Part shown: positions 34,804 through 43,362 of the stretch, piece after piece | Layout of the letters: the number at the start of each line of letters is the position of its first letter | Position numbering within the stretch: the stretch's first letter is position 1 | Source of the DNA: Stenotrophomonas rhizophila | Lineage (GTDB): Bacteria > Pseudomonadota > Gammaproteobacteria > Xanthomonadales > Xanthomonadaceae | Reading direction: 5' to 3' | Length of the DNA: 64,000 nucleotides | NCBI RefSeq assembly: GCF_000661955.1 | Contig: NZ_CP007597.1 | Location: 3,336,755 to 3,400,754 of the forward strand | Made by a program: the position numbers and the translations under genes | Notes under the pieces: generated by a model | Seen by the model: the letters and a program-made list of their open reading frames with translations, nothing else | Database searches by the model: none | Told to the model about the DNA's origin: nothing

Positions 34804-35184
34804 TCAACCAAAATCCTTCAAAATCTCGCCGATCCCCGCCGCCGACAGTTCCAGCCCCAATCGCGTCCCCGGGTTGACCACCACGCCGTAGCCGCCGGGC
34901 ACCCGCTTCAACACCTCGATCATCTGCATCCGGATCGTGTGCGGCGCCTGCTGGCTGTGGAAGCCCACCCGCGCCATATCGGTGAACACGGCTACGTGCA
35001 GCACGCCCTGCTTGTCGAACAGCAACGGGTCGAACCCGCTGCCATCCGCGGTGACCAGGCTGCCGGTGAGCAGCACCACCTCGGAGGCCACGAAGGCCTT
35101 CATGAACAACCCGATCGGCAACTGGCCGTCCATCGCGGACTGCAGCAGGGTTTCGATCGGCGTTTGCGGGGGCAGTTCGGTCAT
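34804..35184 (-). CDS. SseB-family protein
   Basis: A 126-residue protein matching the SseB N-terminal domain (PIETLLQSAMDGQLPIGLFM; PLLFDKQGVLHVAVFTD; GVVVNPGTRLGLELSAAGI). I chose the ATG at 35184, with AGG 8 bases upstream; an extra 21 codons upstream are low-complexity. The domain is common in bacteria but its function is poorly defined. Single gene, flanked by REP-like repeats on both sides. Confidence 0.8.
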   Translation of the reverse strand: MTELPPQTPIETLLQSAMDGQLPIGLFMKAFVASEVVLLTGSLVTADGSGFDPLLFDKQGVLHVAVFTDMARVGFHSQQAPHTIRMQMIEVLKRVPGGYGVVVNPGTRLGLELSAAGIGEILKDFG

Positions 35185-35223
35185 GGGCAACCTGTCGGGG
35201 CGTGGCGGGCCGGAATTGTACCG

Positions 35224-35295
35224 GTAGTGCCGGCCGCTGGCCGGCACCCCGATCGCACCACAGTATCCCGCGAGCCGGCCCGCGGCCGGCAGAAC
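35224..35295. repeat. REP-like palindrome pair
   Basis: GTAGTGCCGGCC...GGCCGGCAC at 35224-35248 and an inverted, weaker relative at 35272-35295 (GAGCCGGCCCGCGGCCGGC). Confidence 0.65.
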
Positions 35296-35304
35296 AGGTC
35301 AGCC

Positions 35305-37020
35305 TCAGCGGGCCAGGCGTGCGCTGCGTGCCTGCTGGTCAGCAATGGCGCGCTGCAGTTCGGCCTGCAGGTCCGTCTGCTTCACCGGCGCATCCAGCAG
35401 ATAGACCTTGACCCCGTGCGCCGGCACCGTGGCCTTCAGGCTGCCGCCCACCTGCTGGCTGCCCCCGTCCAACGCGTCGCGCCACTGGCCCGGCTGCAGA
35501 TAGCGACGAACCTCCATGCTGCGCGCGGTGTCGCCCTTGTTGAGCAGCACCAGCGCGGTCTGGGTGGTGTCGCCGTGCTGGAGCACGCGGAAGAACACTG
35601 CTTCGTCGCCGTGCAGGCGCTCATTGACCTGCAGGCCGCGCTGCAGCGCCGGGGTCGCCTCGCGCAGGGTGGCGATGCGCTGCAGCGGGCCGAAGATCGG
35701 GCTCTGCGGCGCGGCGTCCACGCGCGGCTGGCCGAAGTAGGCGCGGTTGCCGGCGTGCTCGGCTCGGCTGCGCATGAAGCCGGTTTCCGAGCCGTAGTAC
35801 AGCACCGGAATGCCGCGCGCGGTGAACAGCCAGTTGTGCGCGTCGATGAAGCCGGCGTCGGTGGCGTCCAGGCGGGCCATGTCGTGGTTGTCGTAGAAGC
35901 TCATCAGCTCGTACGGGTTGGCGTACGGGCCGCCCACCAGGTGCAGCGGTTCGGCCAGCGTTTCAAAGCCCTTCTGCTCCTTACCGAATACCGACGACAG
36001 CGCCCCGCGCAGCGGGAAATCCAGCACGCTGACATTGGCGTTGGCCGGCCAGGTGTGTTCGGCGATCTTGCTGGCGTCGTAGTCAAACGCTTCGCCGAAC
36101 ATGAACATGCCCGGGTGCGCGGCGCGGATGCGGCCCACGAATTCGTGCCACCACGGGTGCGGCAGCCAGCCGATGGTGTCGATGCGCAGCGCATCCACGC
36201 CCTGCGCGGTCCACTGCAGGTAGGCACCCACCAGGTAGTCCATTACCGCCGGGTTGTGTTCGTTGAAGTCGGACAGCTCGGCCAGGTTGCCGTCGAAGAT
36301 CGAGCCGTTCTTGCCGTCGACCGGGCCGGTGGTGTTGTAGAACGCATGCAGCCGGTTGTGCTGCGGGTCCAGCTGCTGTGGCGGCAGGTTCTGGTGGTCG
36401 GCTACCAGGGTGCCGTCCTTGTCGAAGATCTGGCCGAACTGCGGCTGGCGCGTGGGCATGGTCCAGGCCGGCGAACCGTGGTTGCCCACGATGTCCAGCA
36501 CCACCTTCAGCTTGGCCGCGTGCAGGCCGCGGGTGAGCCCGGCAAAGTCCAGGTCGGCGCTGGGCAGGTGCTCGTCCAGCGTGTAGAAATTGACGCCCCA
36601 GTAGCCGTGGTAGCCGGTCTTGCCGCGGTCCGTCAGGGTACTGGTGCAGCTGATCGGCTTGCTGCCGGTGAACGCCTCGTCGGGGTTGTCCACGATGGGC
36701 GTGATCCACACCGCACCGAACCCGAGGCGGCGGATGTAGTCGGCATTGTCCAGCACGCCCTTGAAGTCGCCGCCCAGGTAGCCGATGTTGCCGTCCACCT
36801 TGTCCGGGCACGGCACCGGGATGTCGAAGGTGCGGTGTTTGCCGCCCTGGTCGCGGTGGTCGTTGGACGGATCACCATTGACGAAGCGGTCGGTCACCAC
36901 GAAGTACACCGCATCGCTGGCGAACGGCTCGGTGGTACCGATGTAGTCCGGGCGCGGCGCAGCCACGGCCTGGCCGGCGGACAGAAAAAGCAGGACAGCA
37001 ACAGACAACGCACCACGCAT
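35305..37020 (-). CDS. GH13 alpha-amylase/cyclomaltodextrin glucanotransferase-like enzyme
   Basis: A 571-residue exported GH13 enzyme. The signal peptide is MRGALSVAVLLFLSAGQAVA; the barrel carries Asp281 (LRIDTIGW, nucleophile), Glu310 (MFGEAFD, acid/base) and Asp380 (YDNHDM). A C-terminal beta domain ends at ~550, followed by a charged Gln/Ala/Arg tail. The ATG at 37020 overlaps the transporter stop as TGATG, so the longer frame is not needed. Third gene of the maltodextrin operon. Related loci annotate it as cyclomaltodextrin glucanotransferase; sequence alone cannot separate hydrolysis from transfer. Confidence 0.87.
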   Translation of the reverse strand: MRGALSVAVLLFLSAGQAVAAPRPDYIGTTEPFASDAVYFVVTDRFVNGDPSNDHRDQGGKHRTFDIPVPCPDKVDGNIGYLGGDFKGVLDNADYIRRLGFGAVWITPIVDNPDEAFTGSKPISCTSTLTDRGKTGYHGYWGVNFYTLDEHLPSADLDFAGLTRGLHAAKLKVVLDIVGNHGSPAWTMPTRQPQFGQIFDKDGTLVADHQNLPPQQLDPQHNRLHAFYNTTGPVDGKNGSIFDGNLAELSDFNEHNPAVMDYLVGAYLQWTAQGVDALRIDTIGWLPHPWWHEFVGRIRAAHPGMFMFGEAFDYDASKIAEHTWPANANVSVLDFPLRGALSSVFGKEQKGFETLAEPLHLVGGPYANPYELMSFYDNHDMARLDATDAGFIDAHNWLFTARGIPVLYYGSETGFMRSRAEHAGNRAYFGQPRVDAAPQSPIFGPLQRIATLREATPALQRGLQVNERLHGDEAVFFRVLQHGDTTQTALVLLNKGDTARSMEVRRYLQPGQWRDALDGGSQQVGGSLKATVPAHGVKVYLLDAPVKQTDLQAELQRAIADQQARSARLAR

Positions 37021-38507
37021 CACACCACCTCCGGACGGGACGGAACCCGCAGCACGCACAGACCGGCCACCAGCAGACTGCAGCCGCCCAGCACCAGCAC
37101 ATGCATGGGCTGGCCACCCAGCCAGGCACGCAGGGCGAAGCCGAGCGCGCTGGCGGCCACCAGCTGCGGGATCACGATGAAGAAATTGAAGATGCCCATG
37201 TACACGCCCATCTTCGCCGCCGGCACGCTGTCGGACAGCAGTGCATACGGCAGCGACAGGATCGAGGCCCAGGCTATGCCCACGCCCACCATCGACAGCA
37301 GCAGCCAGCGCGGATCGTCAATGAACATCATCGAGATCAGCCCCGCGCCGCCCAGCCACAGGTTGAGCAGATGGCTCCAGCGCAGCCCGAGCGCGCGCAC
37401 CATCGGCGGGATCAACAGCGCCGCCAGCGCGGCGAAGCCGTTGTAGGCCCCGAACAGCACGCCCACCCAGTTGGCGCCTTCGTTATAGGCCGCCGATTCG
37501 GTCTCGGTCGCACCGAAGTGGACGCCGGCCACGGCGCGCGTGGTGAAGATCCACATCGCAAACAGCGCGAACCACGAGAAGAACTGCACCCATGCCAGCC
37601 GCCGCATGGTGGTCGGCATGGTGCGCAGGTCGCCCACGATCTGCGCCAGCATGTGGGTGCCGGGCAATACCCGCGCCAGGCCCAGCAGCACGCCGTACGC
37701 GGCACACAGCCCGGCCAGCACGTACAGCATCTTGTCGCCCCGGTACCAGGCGATGAGCCCGGCCAGTACCACGCCCACTCCCAGCCACAGCGCCGCCTGG
37801 TACCACGGTGCCGGCCCGCGCAGGGCGGCACCGGCCTGATGCACGGGCGGCTCGGCATCGGCGAACCCGGCCAGCTCGGCCGGCGAGTACTCGCGGGTGC
37901 TGAACACCGTCCAGCAGATGGCCGCCAGCAGCACCACCGCGCCCACGTAGAACGCGTAGCGCACGGTGTCGGGCACCTGCCCTGCCCCGGCGGTGTTGGC
38001 TACGCCGAAGTGGGCCAGCAGGAAGGGCAGGAAGCTGGCCACGATTGCGCCGATGCCGATGAAGAAACTCTGCATCGCGTAGCCGGTCGGCCGTTGCCGC
38101 GGCGCCAGCTGGTCGCCGACGAAGGCACGGAACGGCTCCATCGACACGTTGATGGACGCGTCCAGTACCCACAACGTGCCGGCGGCGATCCACAGCGTGG
38201 GCGAGTTGGGCATCACCAGCAGGGCCAGCGTGGTCAGCACCGCGCCGATCATGAAGTAGGGGCGACGCCGGCCCCAGCGGGTCCAGGTGCGGTCGGACCA
38301 GTAGCCGATCACCGGCTGCACCAGCAACCCGGTCAACGGCGCAGCGATCCATAGCCCGGGCACGGCATCCATCGGCGCGCCGAGGGTTTCGAAAATGCGG
38401 CTGGCATTGGCGTTCTGCAGCGCGAACCCGAACTGGATGCCCATGAAGCCGAAGCACATGTTCCAGATCTGCCAGAACGACAGCGTGGGCTTGTCGGGGC
38501 GGCTCAT
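37020..38507 (-). CDS. MFS/GPH-type sugar:cation symporter, probably maltose/maltodextrin
   Basis: A 495-residue carrier with about 12 membrane helices. The SLC45/GPH-like signature is seen near the start: FWQIWNMCFGFMGIQFGFAL, then GYWSDRTWTRWGRRRPYFMIG in the loop after helix 2. It should import maltose or short maltodextrins over the inner membrane. Its ATG overlaps the glucoamylase-like stop as ATGA, and its own stop overlaps the amylase start. In related bacteria this carrier type is the maltose permease. Confidence 0.88.
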   Translation of the reverse strand: MSRPDKPTLSFWQIWNMCFGFMGIQFGFALQNANASRIFETLGAPMDAVPGLWIAAPLTGLLVQPVIGYWSDRTWTRWGRRRPYFMIGAVLTTLALLVMPNSPTLWIAAGTLWVLDASINVSMEPFRAFVGDQLAPRQRPTGYAMQSFFIGIGAIVASFLPFLLAHFGVANTAGAGQVPDTVRYAFYVGAVVLLAAICWTVFSTREYSPAELAGFADAEPPVHQAGAALRGPAPWYQAALWLGVGVVLAGLIAWYRGDKMLYVLAGLCAAYGVLLGLARVLPGTHMLAQIVGDLRTMPTTMRRLAWVQFFSWFALFAMWIFTTRAVAGVHFGATETESAAYNEGANWVGVLFGAYNGFAALAALLIPPMVRALGLRWSHLLNLWLGGAGLISMMFIDDPRWLLLSMVGVGIAWASILSLPYALLSDSVPAAKMGVYMGIFNFFIVIPQLVAASALGFALRAWLGGQPMHVLVLGGCSLLVAGLCVLRVPSRPEVV

Positions 38508-40705
38508 CGTGCGTCCCCGTCGGTGGCGGCAATCGGCGCGATCAGCAGCGCGCTGACCGTGGCCTGGTTGACCACGCCGTCGCGCCCGCCCTTGCCGCCG
38601 TTGTAGGTGGCAAAGTGCGCCAGTGCGCTCATGTTGAAACCGTCTTCCAGCGCGAAGCGGCAGCGCCCGCCGGGCAGGTCGAATTCAGCGGCGGTGGAGT
38701 CCTGCGGACCTACGCTGTGCGGCATCACCACGCTGGCACGCTGCGCCGGCTGGCCCGGGCACTGCACCACCAGCTGCTTCACCGCAGCGGTCACACCGGT
38801 GTTGATCGGGCCATTGGGGTTGTCGTAGCGCAGGCGCACGCGCACCCGGGTGGCCTTGGTGGCGGTCCAGTTCCAGGTGCTGGCACCGCGCAGACGCTGC
38901 TGCGGTCCGATGCAGGTCGTCGGGCTGTGCAGCGATTCAAGCGCACCCTCGCGGCGGGTGAAGCTCAGGCAGTGCTGGTCGCCGTCGTCGGTGAGCAGCA
39001 ACGGCGAGGCGGCGCTGACGGCGCGACCATCCCGCCACAGCACGTGGTTGGCCGGGATCGGGATCGACCATGCGGTGCCGCGCGCAGTGGGTGTCGGTGC
39101 GGCGGGCGTGGCGGGGGCGTAGGCGGTTGCAGATCCAGACGCAGCCGGGCGTGGCTCGGCGCTGCCTGCGGCGGCCTGGGCCACCAGATGCACGGTGACC
39201 GTGTTGCCCCGGCGCACGATCTTCTTTGCCACCAGCAGGTCGCCGTCCAGCGTGCGCGGGCGCGTGAGGATGTAGCGGCGCTGGCCGTCGTCCAGTTCGA
39301 TGCTGCGGCGCGTGCCGAACAACTGCGGCACCAGCGCGGTGGGCAGTTTGGGCGCCACCGTGCCGTCGGCTTCCACGCCGAACACGCCTTCCAGCACCAT
39401 CGACAGGTAACCGGCCACCGACCACAGCTGGCGCGGCGAATTGACCACCGGGCCGCTCAATGCGCCCTCGTCGACATGCACGGCCAGGCTGCGCATCTCG
39501 TAGTTTTCCATGTTCGAACCGGCCAGCGCGCTGCCACGCATCAGCGATTCGATCTCCAGCTGGATGCGTGCGGCATCGTCCAGCCGGCGCGCGGCGCGCA
39601 GCGAATACGCGCTGACGAACGGCCAGACCGCGCGGTTGTGGTAGATCGGCTGCTGCGCTTCCTGCGGCCACACCACCGGGCTGCCGCCCTCCACCGCCGG
39701 GTAAGCGGCCAGCGCGCGGCGCGCGCGGTCGGCCGGAAACACGTCGGCCAGCACGCCCAGCGAGAGCGCCAGCAGGTCGTACTTGGCATAGGGCACCGGG
39801 TGCGCCGCCTCGCCGATGTAGCTCATGTACATACCGGCATCATCGCGCCAGAAGCGCGCGTCGATCTGCACGGCCAGCGCAGCGGCCCAGCCGGCGTACT
39901 GGCTGGCGCGGGCGTCACCGCGGGCGCGCGCCATCTGCTCGGCCAGGCGCAGCGTCTGGTAGTGCAGCACGTTGGTGGACAACGCGAAGGAGTCGCCGAT
40001 GAAGCGCACGTCCTGGCGGGTCCAGTCCGGGTACGTCTGTTCGCGCCAGTCCAGGAACGAGGTCTCGCCGCGGTACAGGCCGATGCGCGCATCGAACACC
40101 GCCGCGCGGTCCTGCGCCAGGGTGGCCTGCAGCGCCTGCCAGGTCTGCTCGGCGAAGGCCGGGTCATCCTGCAGGTGGCGCGCGGCCAGAAACCACACCA
40201 CCCGATCACTGCTGATCGGCCAGCTGCCGCCCGAGCCGGTGTCCTGGGCCACGAACAACCCCGGGGTGCGCCCGTCGCGCGCAGGCGACAGCTTGAACTG
40301 CAGCGACTGCCGGGTACGTTGCGGGTCCAGCCGGGCCAGCGCCAGGTCGGCTGCGAAGCTGACATCGCGGGTCCACACGTAGGGCCAGCGCTCGCCGGTC
40401 TGGAAGCAGTCGCACGGCACCGGGTTGCCCTGGTTGAAGGCCGGGTCGCGGATCGCATCCACGCGGTCGGCGTCCATCTCCTGCTGGGCCAGTGCGAACA
40501 GGGCATCGAACAGCACGCTGTCGGTGCGGCTGCGCATCGGCTGGGCGGCAATGGCCACCGTCTGGCCGGCGGCCTGCAGGCGGAAGCCGCCATCGGCGGC
40601 CGTGTCGGCGCGCGCGGTGCGGCCGTCGAAGGTCAGGTCCGCCGCGGTTGCGGTCGAACCCAGCGCCAGCCCAAGGGCAGCGGTCAGGCAGATCATCTTC
40701 AGCAT
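38504..40705 (-). CDS. exported (alpha/alpha)6-barrel glycosidase, glucoamylase-like
   Basis: A 733-residue protein with a signal peptide (MICLTAALGLALGSTATAA) and a six-hairpin glycosidase core. Its WPYVWTRDVSF segment and later YHNRAVWPF and NMENYEMRS segments recall the W-RD and acid loops of GH15/GH63 enzymes. The last ~200 residues hold a beta-sandwich (TWNWTATKATRVRVRLRY). In related maltodextrin loci this slot is called glucoamylase. First gene of the operon, 186 bases from the operator at 40892-40905. The ATG at 40705 gives a clean signal; a GTG at 40753 is also open. The family call is moderate. Confidence 0.7.
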   Translation of the reverse strand: MLKMICLTAALGLALGSTATAADLTFDGRTARADTAADGGFRLQAAGQTVAIAAQPMRSRTDSVLFDALFALAQQEMDADRVDAIRDPAFNQGNPVPCDCFQTGERWPYVWTRDVSFAADLALARLDPQRTRQSLQFKLSPARDGRTPGLFVAQDTGSGGSWPISSDRVVWFLAARHLQDDPAFAEQTWQALQATLAQDRAAVFDARIGLYRGETSFLDWREQTYPDWTRQDVRFIGDSFALSTNVLHYQTLRLAEQMARARGDARASQYAGWAAALAVQIDARFWRDDAGMYMSYIGEAAHPVPYAKYDLLALSLGVLADVFPADRARRALAAYPAVEGGSPVVWPQEAQQPIYHNRAVWPFVSAYSLRAARRLDDAARIQLEIESLMRGSALAGSNMENYEMRSLAVHVDEGALSGPVVNSPRQLWSVAGYLSMVLEGVFGVEADGTVAPKLPTALVPQLFGTRRSIELDDGQRRYILTRPRTLDGDLLVAKKIVRRGNTVTVHLVAQAAAGSAEPRPAASGSATAYAPATPAAPTPTARGTAWSIPIPANHVLWRDGRAVSAASPLLLTDDGDQHCLSFTRREGALESLHSPTTCIGPQQRLRGASTWNWTATKATRVRVRLRYDNPNGPINTGVTAAVKQLVVQCPGQPAQRASVVMPHSVGPQDSTAAEFDLPGGRCRFALEDGFNMSALAHFATYNGGKGGRDGVVNQATVSALLIAPIAATDGDAR

Positions 40706-40891
40706 CGAAGCGGCTACCCGGCTTGCGCCCGGCGCCTCCCTCCCTCTTTGCACGCGTTGTGGTTACGCAACGCACGGTGCCGGCCAAGGTCGGTACCTCC
40801 CGGTCTGTGCACCGGTGTGGCGTTGCGCTCGCGGCCCCCTCCCAGGGTGCCTGGCCCCATGGTAGACGGCAGGCTCCGGTGCGCGCCGCCT

Positions 40892-40905
40892 TGCATACGT
40901 ATTCA
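40892..40905. promoter_or_regulatory. maltodextrin-regulon operator, site 1
   Basis: TGCATACGTATTCA, a LacI-family operator shape with central CG, in the divergent region between the glucoamylase-like operon and the GH97 gene. The same 14-mer (or its reverse complement) recurs at 43225 and 48305. A -10-like TATAGT for the GH97 gene lies at 40940-40945. Confidence 0.8.
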
Positions 40906-40979
40906 TGGCGCAGCGGCGGGACGAGCGGGACGGCGTGGCTATAGTCCGAGCCAGACAACGGCCGCCTTGGGAGGGGAAA

Positions 40980-43049
40980 ATGCCGACAAAACAGCCGCAT
41001 TCACCGCGTGGATCATGCACTACCACCGGCCTGCCCTGGCTGGCTGCCGCCGTGCTCCTGCTGGCCTTCGGCGCTGCCGCCGAACCGGTCACGGTGGCCA
41101 GCGTGGCGTCGCCGGGCAAGGTGCTGCGGGTGTCGGTGCAGCTGGATGGCGGCACGCCCAGCTACCAGGTGGAACGCTTCGGTGACACGGTGGTGGCGCC
41201 GTCGCGGTTGGGCTTCCAGCTGCGCGACGGCCGGCTCGACCGCGACCTGGAGGTGCTCGGCCAGCACACGCGTGCGTTCGACGAGACCTGGGAACAGCCC
41301 TGGGGCGAGCGCCGCCGGGTGCGCAACCACTACAACGAAGTGGTGGTGCAGCTGGGCGAGCGCAGTGGGGCAAAACGCCGCTTCGAGGTGGTGTTCCGCG
41401 CCTTCGATGACGGCGTGGGCTTCCGCTACCGCTTCCCCGAGCAGCCGGGCCTGCGCGAGGCGATCATCGACGACGAACTGACCGAATTTGCGATCGCTCC
41501 GACCGCCACCGCCTGGTGGATCCCGGCCGGCGAGCCGATCCACTACGAATACCTGTACCAGCGCACGCCGCTGGACCAGGTGCCGTTGGTGCATACCCCG
41601 ATCACCCTGCGCAGCAAAGACGGCCTGCACATCGCCATCCATGAAGCCGCCCTGGTCGACTACGCAGGCATGTGGCTGCGCCGCACCGACGGCCAGCGCC
41701 TACGCGCGCAGCTGTCGCCGTCGGCCGAAGGCTGGAAGGTACGCCGCAGCGTGCCCTTCGATACCCCGTGGCGCACCCTGCAGATCAGCGACCGCGCCGG
41801 TGGACTGGTGGAATCGGACCTGATCCTCAACCTCAATGAACCCAACGCGCTGGGCGATGTGAGCTGGGTGAAGCCGTCCAAGTACCTGGGCGTGTGGTGG
41901 TCGATGCACCTGGACCACGAAAGCTGGGCCACCGGGCCCAGGCATGCGGCCACCACCGCCAAGACGAAGAAAGTGATCGACTTCGCCGCCGCACATGGCT
42001 TCCGCGGTGTGCTGGTGGAAGGCTGGAACCCGGGCTGGGACGGCAACTGGGTAGGTAACGGCTACGACTTCGATTTCACCCGGCCCACCGCCGACTTCGA
42101 TATCGAGGCGCTGTCGGCCTACGGCGCGAAGAAGGGCGTGCACCTCATCGGCCACCATGAAACCGGCTGCGCCATCGAGCACTACGAAGACCAGCTGGGC
42201 GCCGCGCTGGACCTGTACGCGCGGCTGGGCGTGGATGCGTTCAAGAGCGGCTATGTCTGCGACGACGGCCAAGTGGACCGGCGCAACCCGGCCGGCGGCC
42301 CGCTGTGGCGCGAGTGGCACGACGGCCAGTTCATGGCCCGCCACCACCTGAAGGTGGTGCAGGAAGCGGCCAAACGCCACATCGCGGTGAACCCGCACGA
42401 GCCGATCAAGGACACCGGGCTGCGCCGCACCTACCCCAACTGGATCTCGCGCGAAGGCGCGCGCGGCATGGAATACAACGCCTGGGGCCAGCCCCCGAAC
42501 CCGCCCGAGCACGAGGTCAACCTGGTGTTCACGCGCATGTTGTCCGGGCCGATGGATTACACGCCCGGCATCCTGAGCCTGAAGGGCCGCGGTGGGCAGG
42601 CCATTCCCAGCACGCTGGCGCGGCAGCTGGCACTGTACGTGGCGATCTACAGCCCGATCCAGATGGCCGCCGACCTGCCCGAACACTACCTGCAGCACCG
42701 CCAAGCGTTCCGCTTCATCGAGGACGTGGCGGTGGATTGGGAGGACAGCCGCGTGCTCAATGGCGAGGTGGGCGACTACGTGACGATCGTGCGCAAGGAC
42801 CGCAACAGCCGCGACTGGTTCCTGGGCAGCATCACCGACGAACACGGCCGCGTGCTGCCGGTAGCGCTGGGCTTCCTGGACCCGGGCGTGCGCTACCGCG
42901 CCGAGATCTACCGGGACGGCGACGGCGCGGACTTCCGCAGCAATCCGTTCGCGTTCGTGCGCGAAACCCGCGAGGTCACCAGCGCCGACGCACTGGTGCT
43001 GACGCTGGCCCCCGGCGGCGGCCAGGCGATCCGTTTCACCCCTCTGTAG
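40980..43049 (+). CDS. GH97 alpha-glucosidase (SusB-like)
   Basis: A 689-residue exported GH97 enzyme. The start is ATG at 40980 with GGGAGGGG upstream; the signal is around LPWLAAAVLLLAFGAAAE. An N-terminal beta domain runs to ~270, then the barrel. Glu403 (HYE), Glu474 (NPHEPIK) and Glu498 (MEYNAW) match by spacing the SusB residues Glu439, Glu508 and Glu532 as I recall them, and the retaining-type Asp nucleophile is Gly here (FKSGYV). So it should be an inverting alpha-glucosidase that trims maltodextrins in the periplasm. Driven from the operator region at 40892. Confidence 0.9.
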   Translation: MPTKQPHSPRGSCTTTGLPWLAAAVLLLAFGAAAEPVTVASVASPGKVLRVSVQLDGGTPSYQVERFGDTVVAPSRLGFQLRDGRLDRDLEVLGQHTRAFDETWEQPWGERRRVRNHYNEVVVQLGERSGAKRRFEVVFRAFDDGVGFRYRFPEQPGLREAIIDDELTEFAIAPTATAWWIPAGEPIHYEYLYQRTPLDQVPLVHTPITLRSKDGLHIAIHEAALVDYAGMWLRRTDGQRLRAQLSPSAEGWKVRRSVPFDTPWRTLQISDRAGGLVESDLILNLNEPNALGDVSWVKPSKYLGVWWSMHLDHESWATGPRHAATTAKTKKVIDFAAAHGFRGVLVEGWNPGWDGNWVGNGYDFDFTRPTADFDIEALSAYGAKKGVHLIGHHETGCAIEHYEDQLGAALDLYARLGVDAFKSGYVCDDGQVDRRNPAGGPLWREWHDGQFMARHHLKVVQEAAKRHIAVNPHEPIKDTGLRRTYPNWISREGARGMEYNAWGQPPNPPEHEVNLVFTRMLSGPMDYTPGILSLKGRGGQAIPSTLARQLALYVAIYSPIQMAADLPEHYLQHRQAFRFIEDVAVDWEDSRVLNGEVGDYVTIVRKDRNSRDWFLGSITDEHGRVLPVALGFLDPGVRYRAEIYRDGDGADFRSNPFAFVRETREVTSADALVLTLAPGGGQAIRFTPL

Positions 43050-43068
43050 GTCGTTACGCCAGCCCCGG

Positions 43069-43156
43069 GTAGCGCCCGACCGTTGGTCGGGCGACGCATG
43101 CGGCGCCGGCCCATCCGTGCGTGGATACGGCGTGCCGACCAACGGTCGGCACCTAC
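43069..43156. repeat. inverted pair of GTAG REP palindromes
   Basis: GTAGCGCCCGACCGTTGGTC... at 43069-43097 faces GTGCCGACCAACGGTCGGC + ACCTAC at 43132-43156. They lie between the GH97 stop and the receptor promoter region. Confidence 0.82.
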
Positions 43157-43224
43157 CGGGCGCGTGCGCGTCGGTGCGGGCGCGATGACGCACCTGTAAC
43201 CGATTCCAACGCTGCAAATCCCAT

Positions 43225-43238
43225 TGAATACGTATGCA
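43225..43238. promoter_or_regulatory. maltodextrin-regulon operator, site 2
   Basis: TGAATACGTATGCA, the exact reverse complement of the operators at 40892 and 48305, 124 bases before the receptor start. A weak -10-like CATAGC follows 32 bases on, a similar distance to site 1. Confidence 0.8.
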
Positions 43239-43362
43239 GGGTGGTTCCCGCAGCCGACCCGCTGCCTACCATAGCCACGCAGTCAACGGCCACCGTGCCG
43301 TGACGCTCCCGGTTCTCCGGGCAACCAAAAAATCGATTGGCAACATTGCCTGGGAGGGGAAA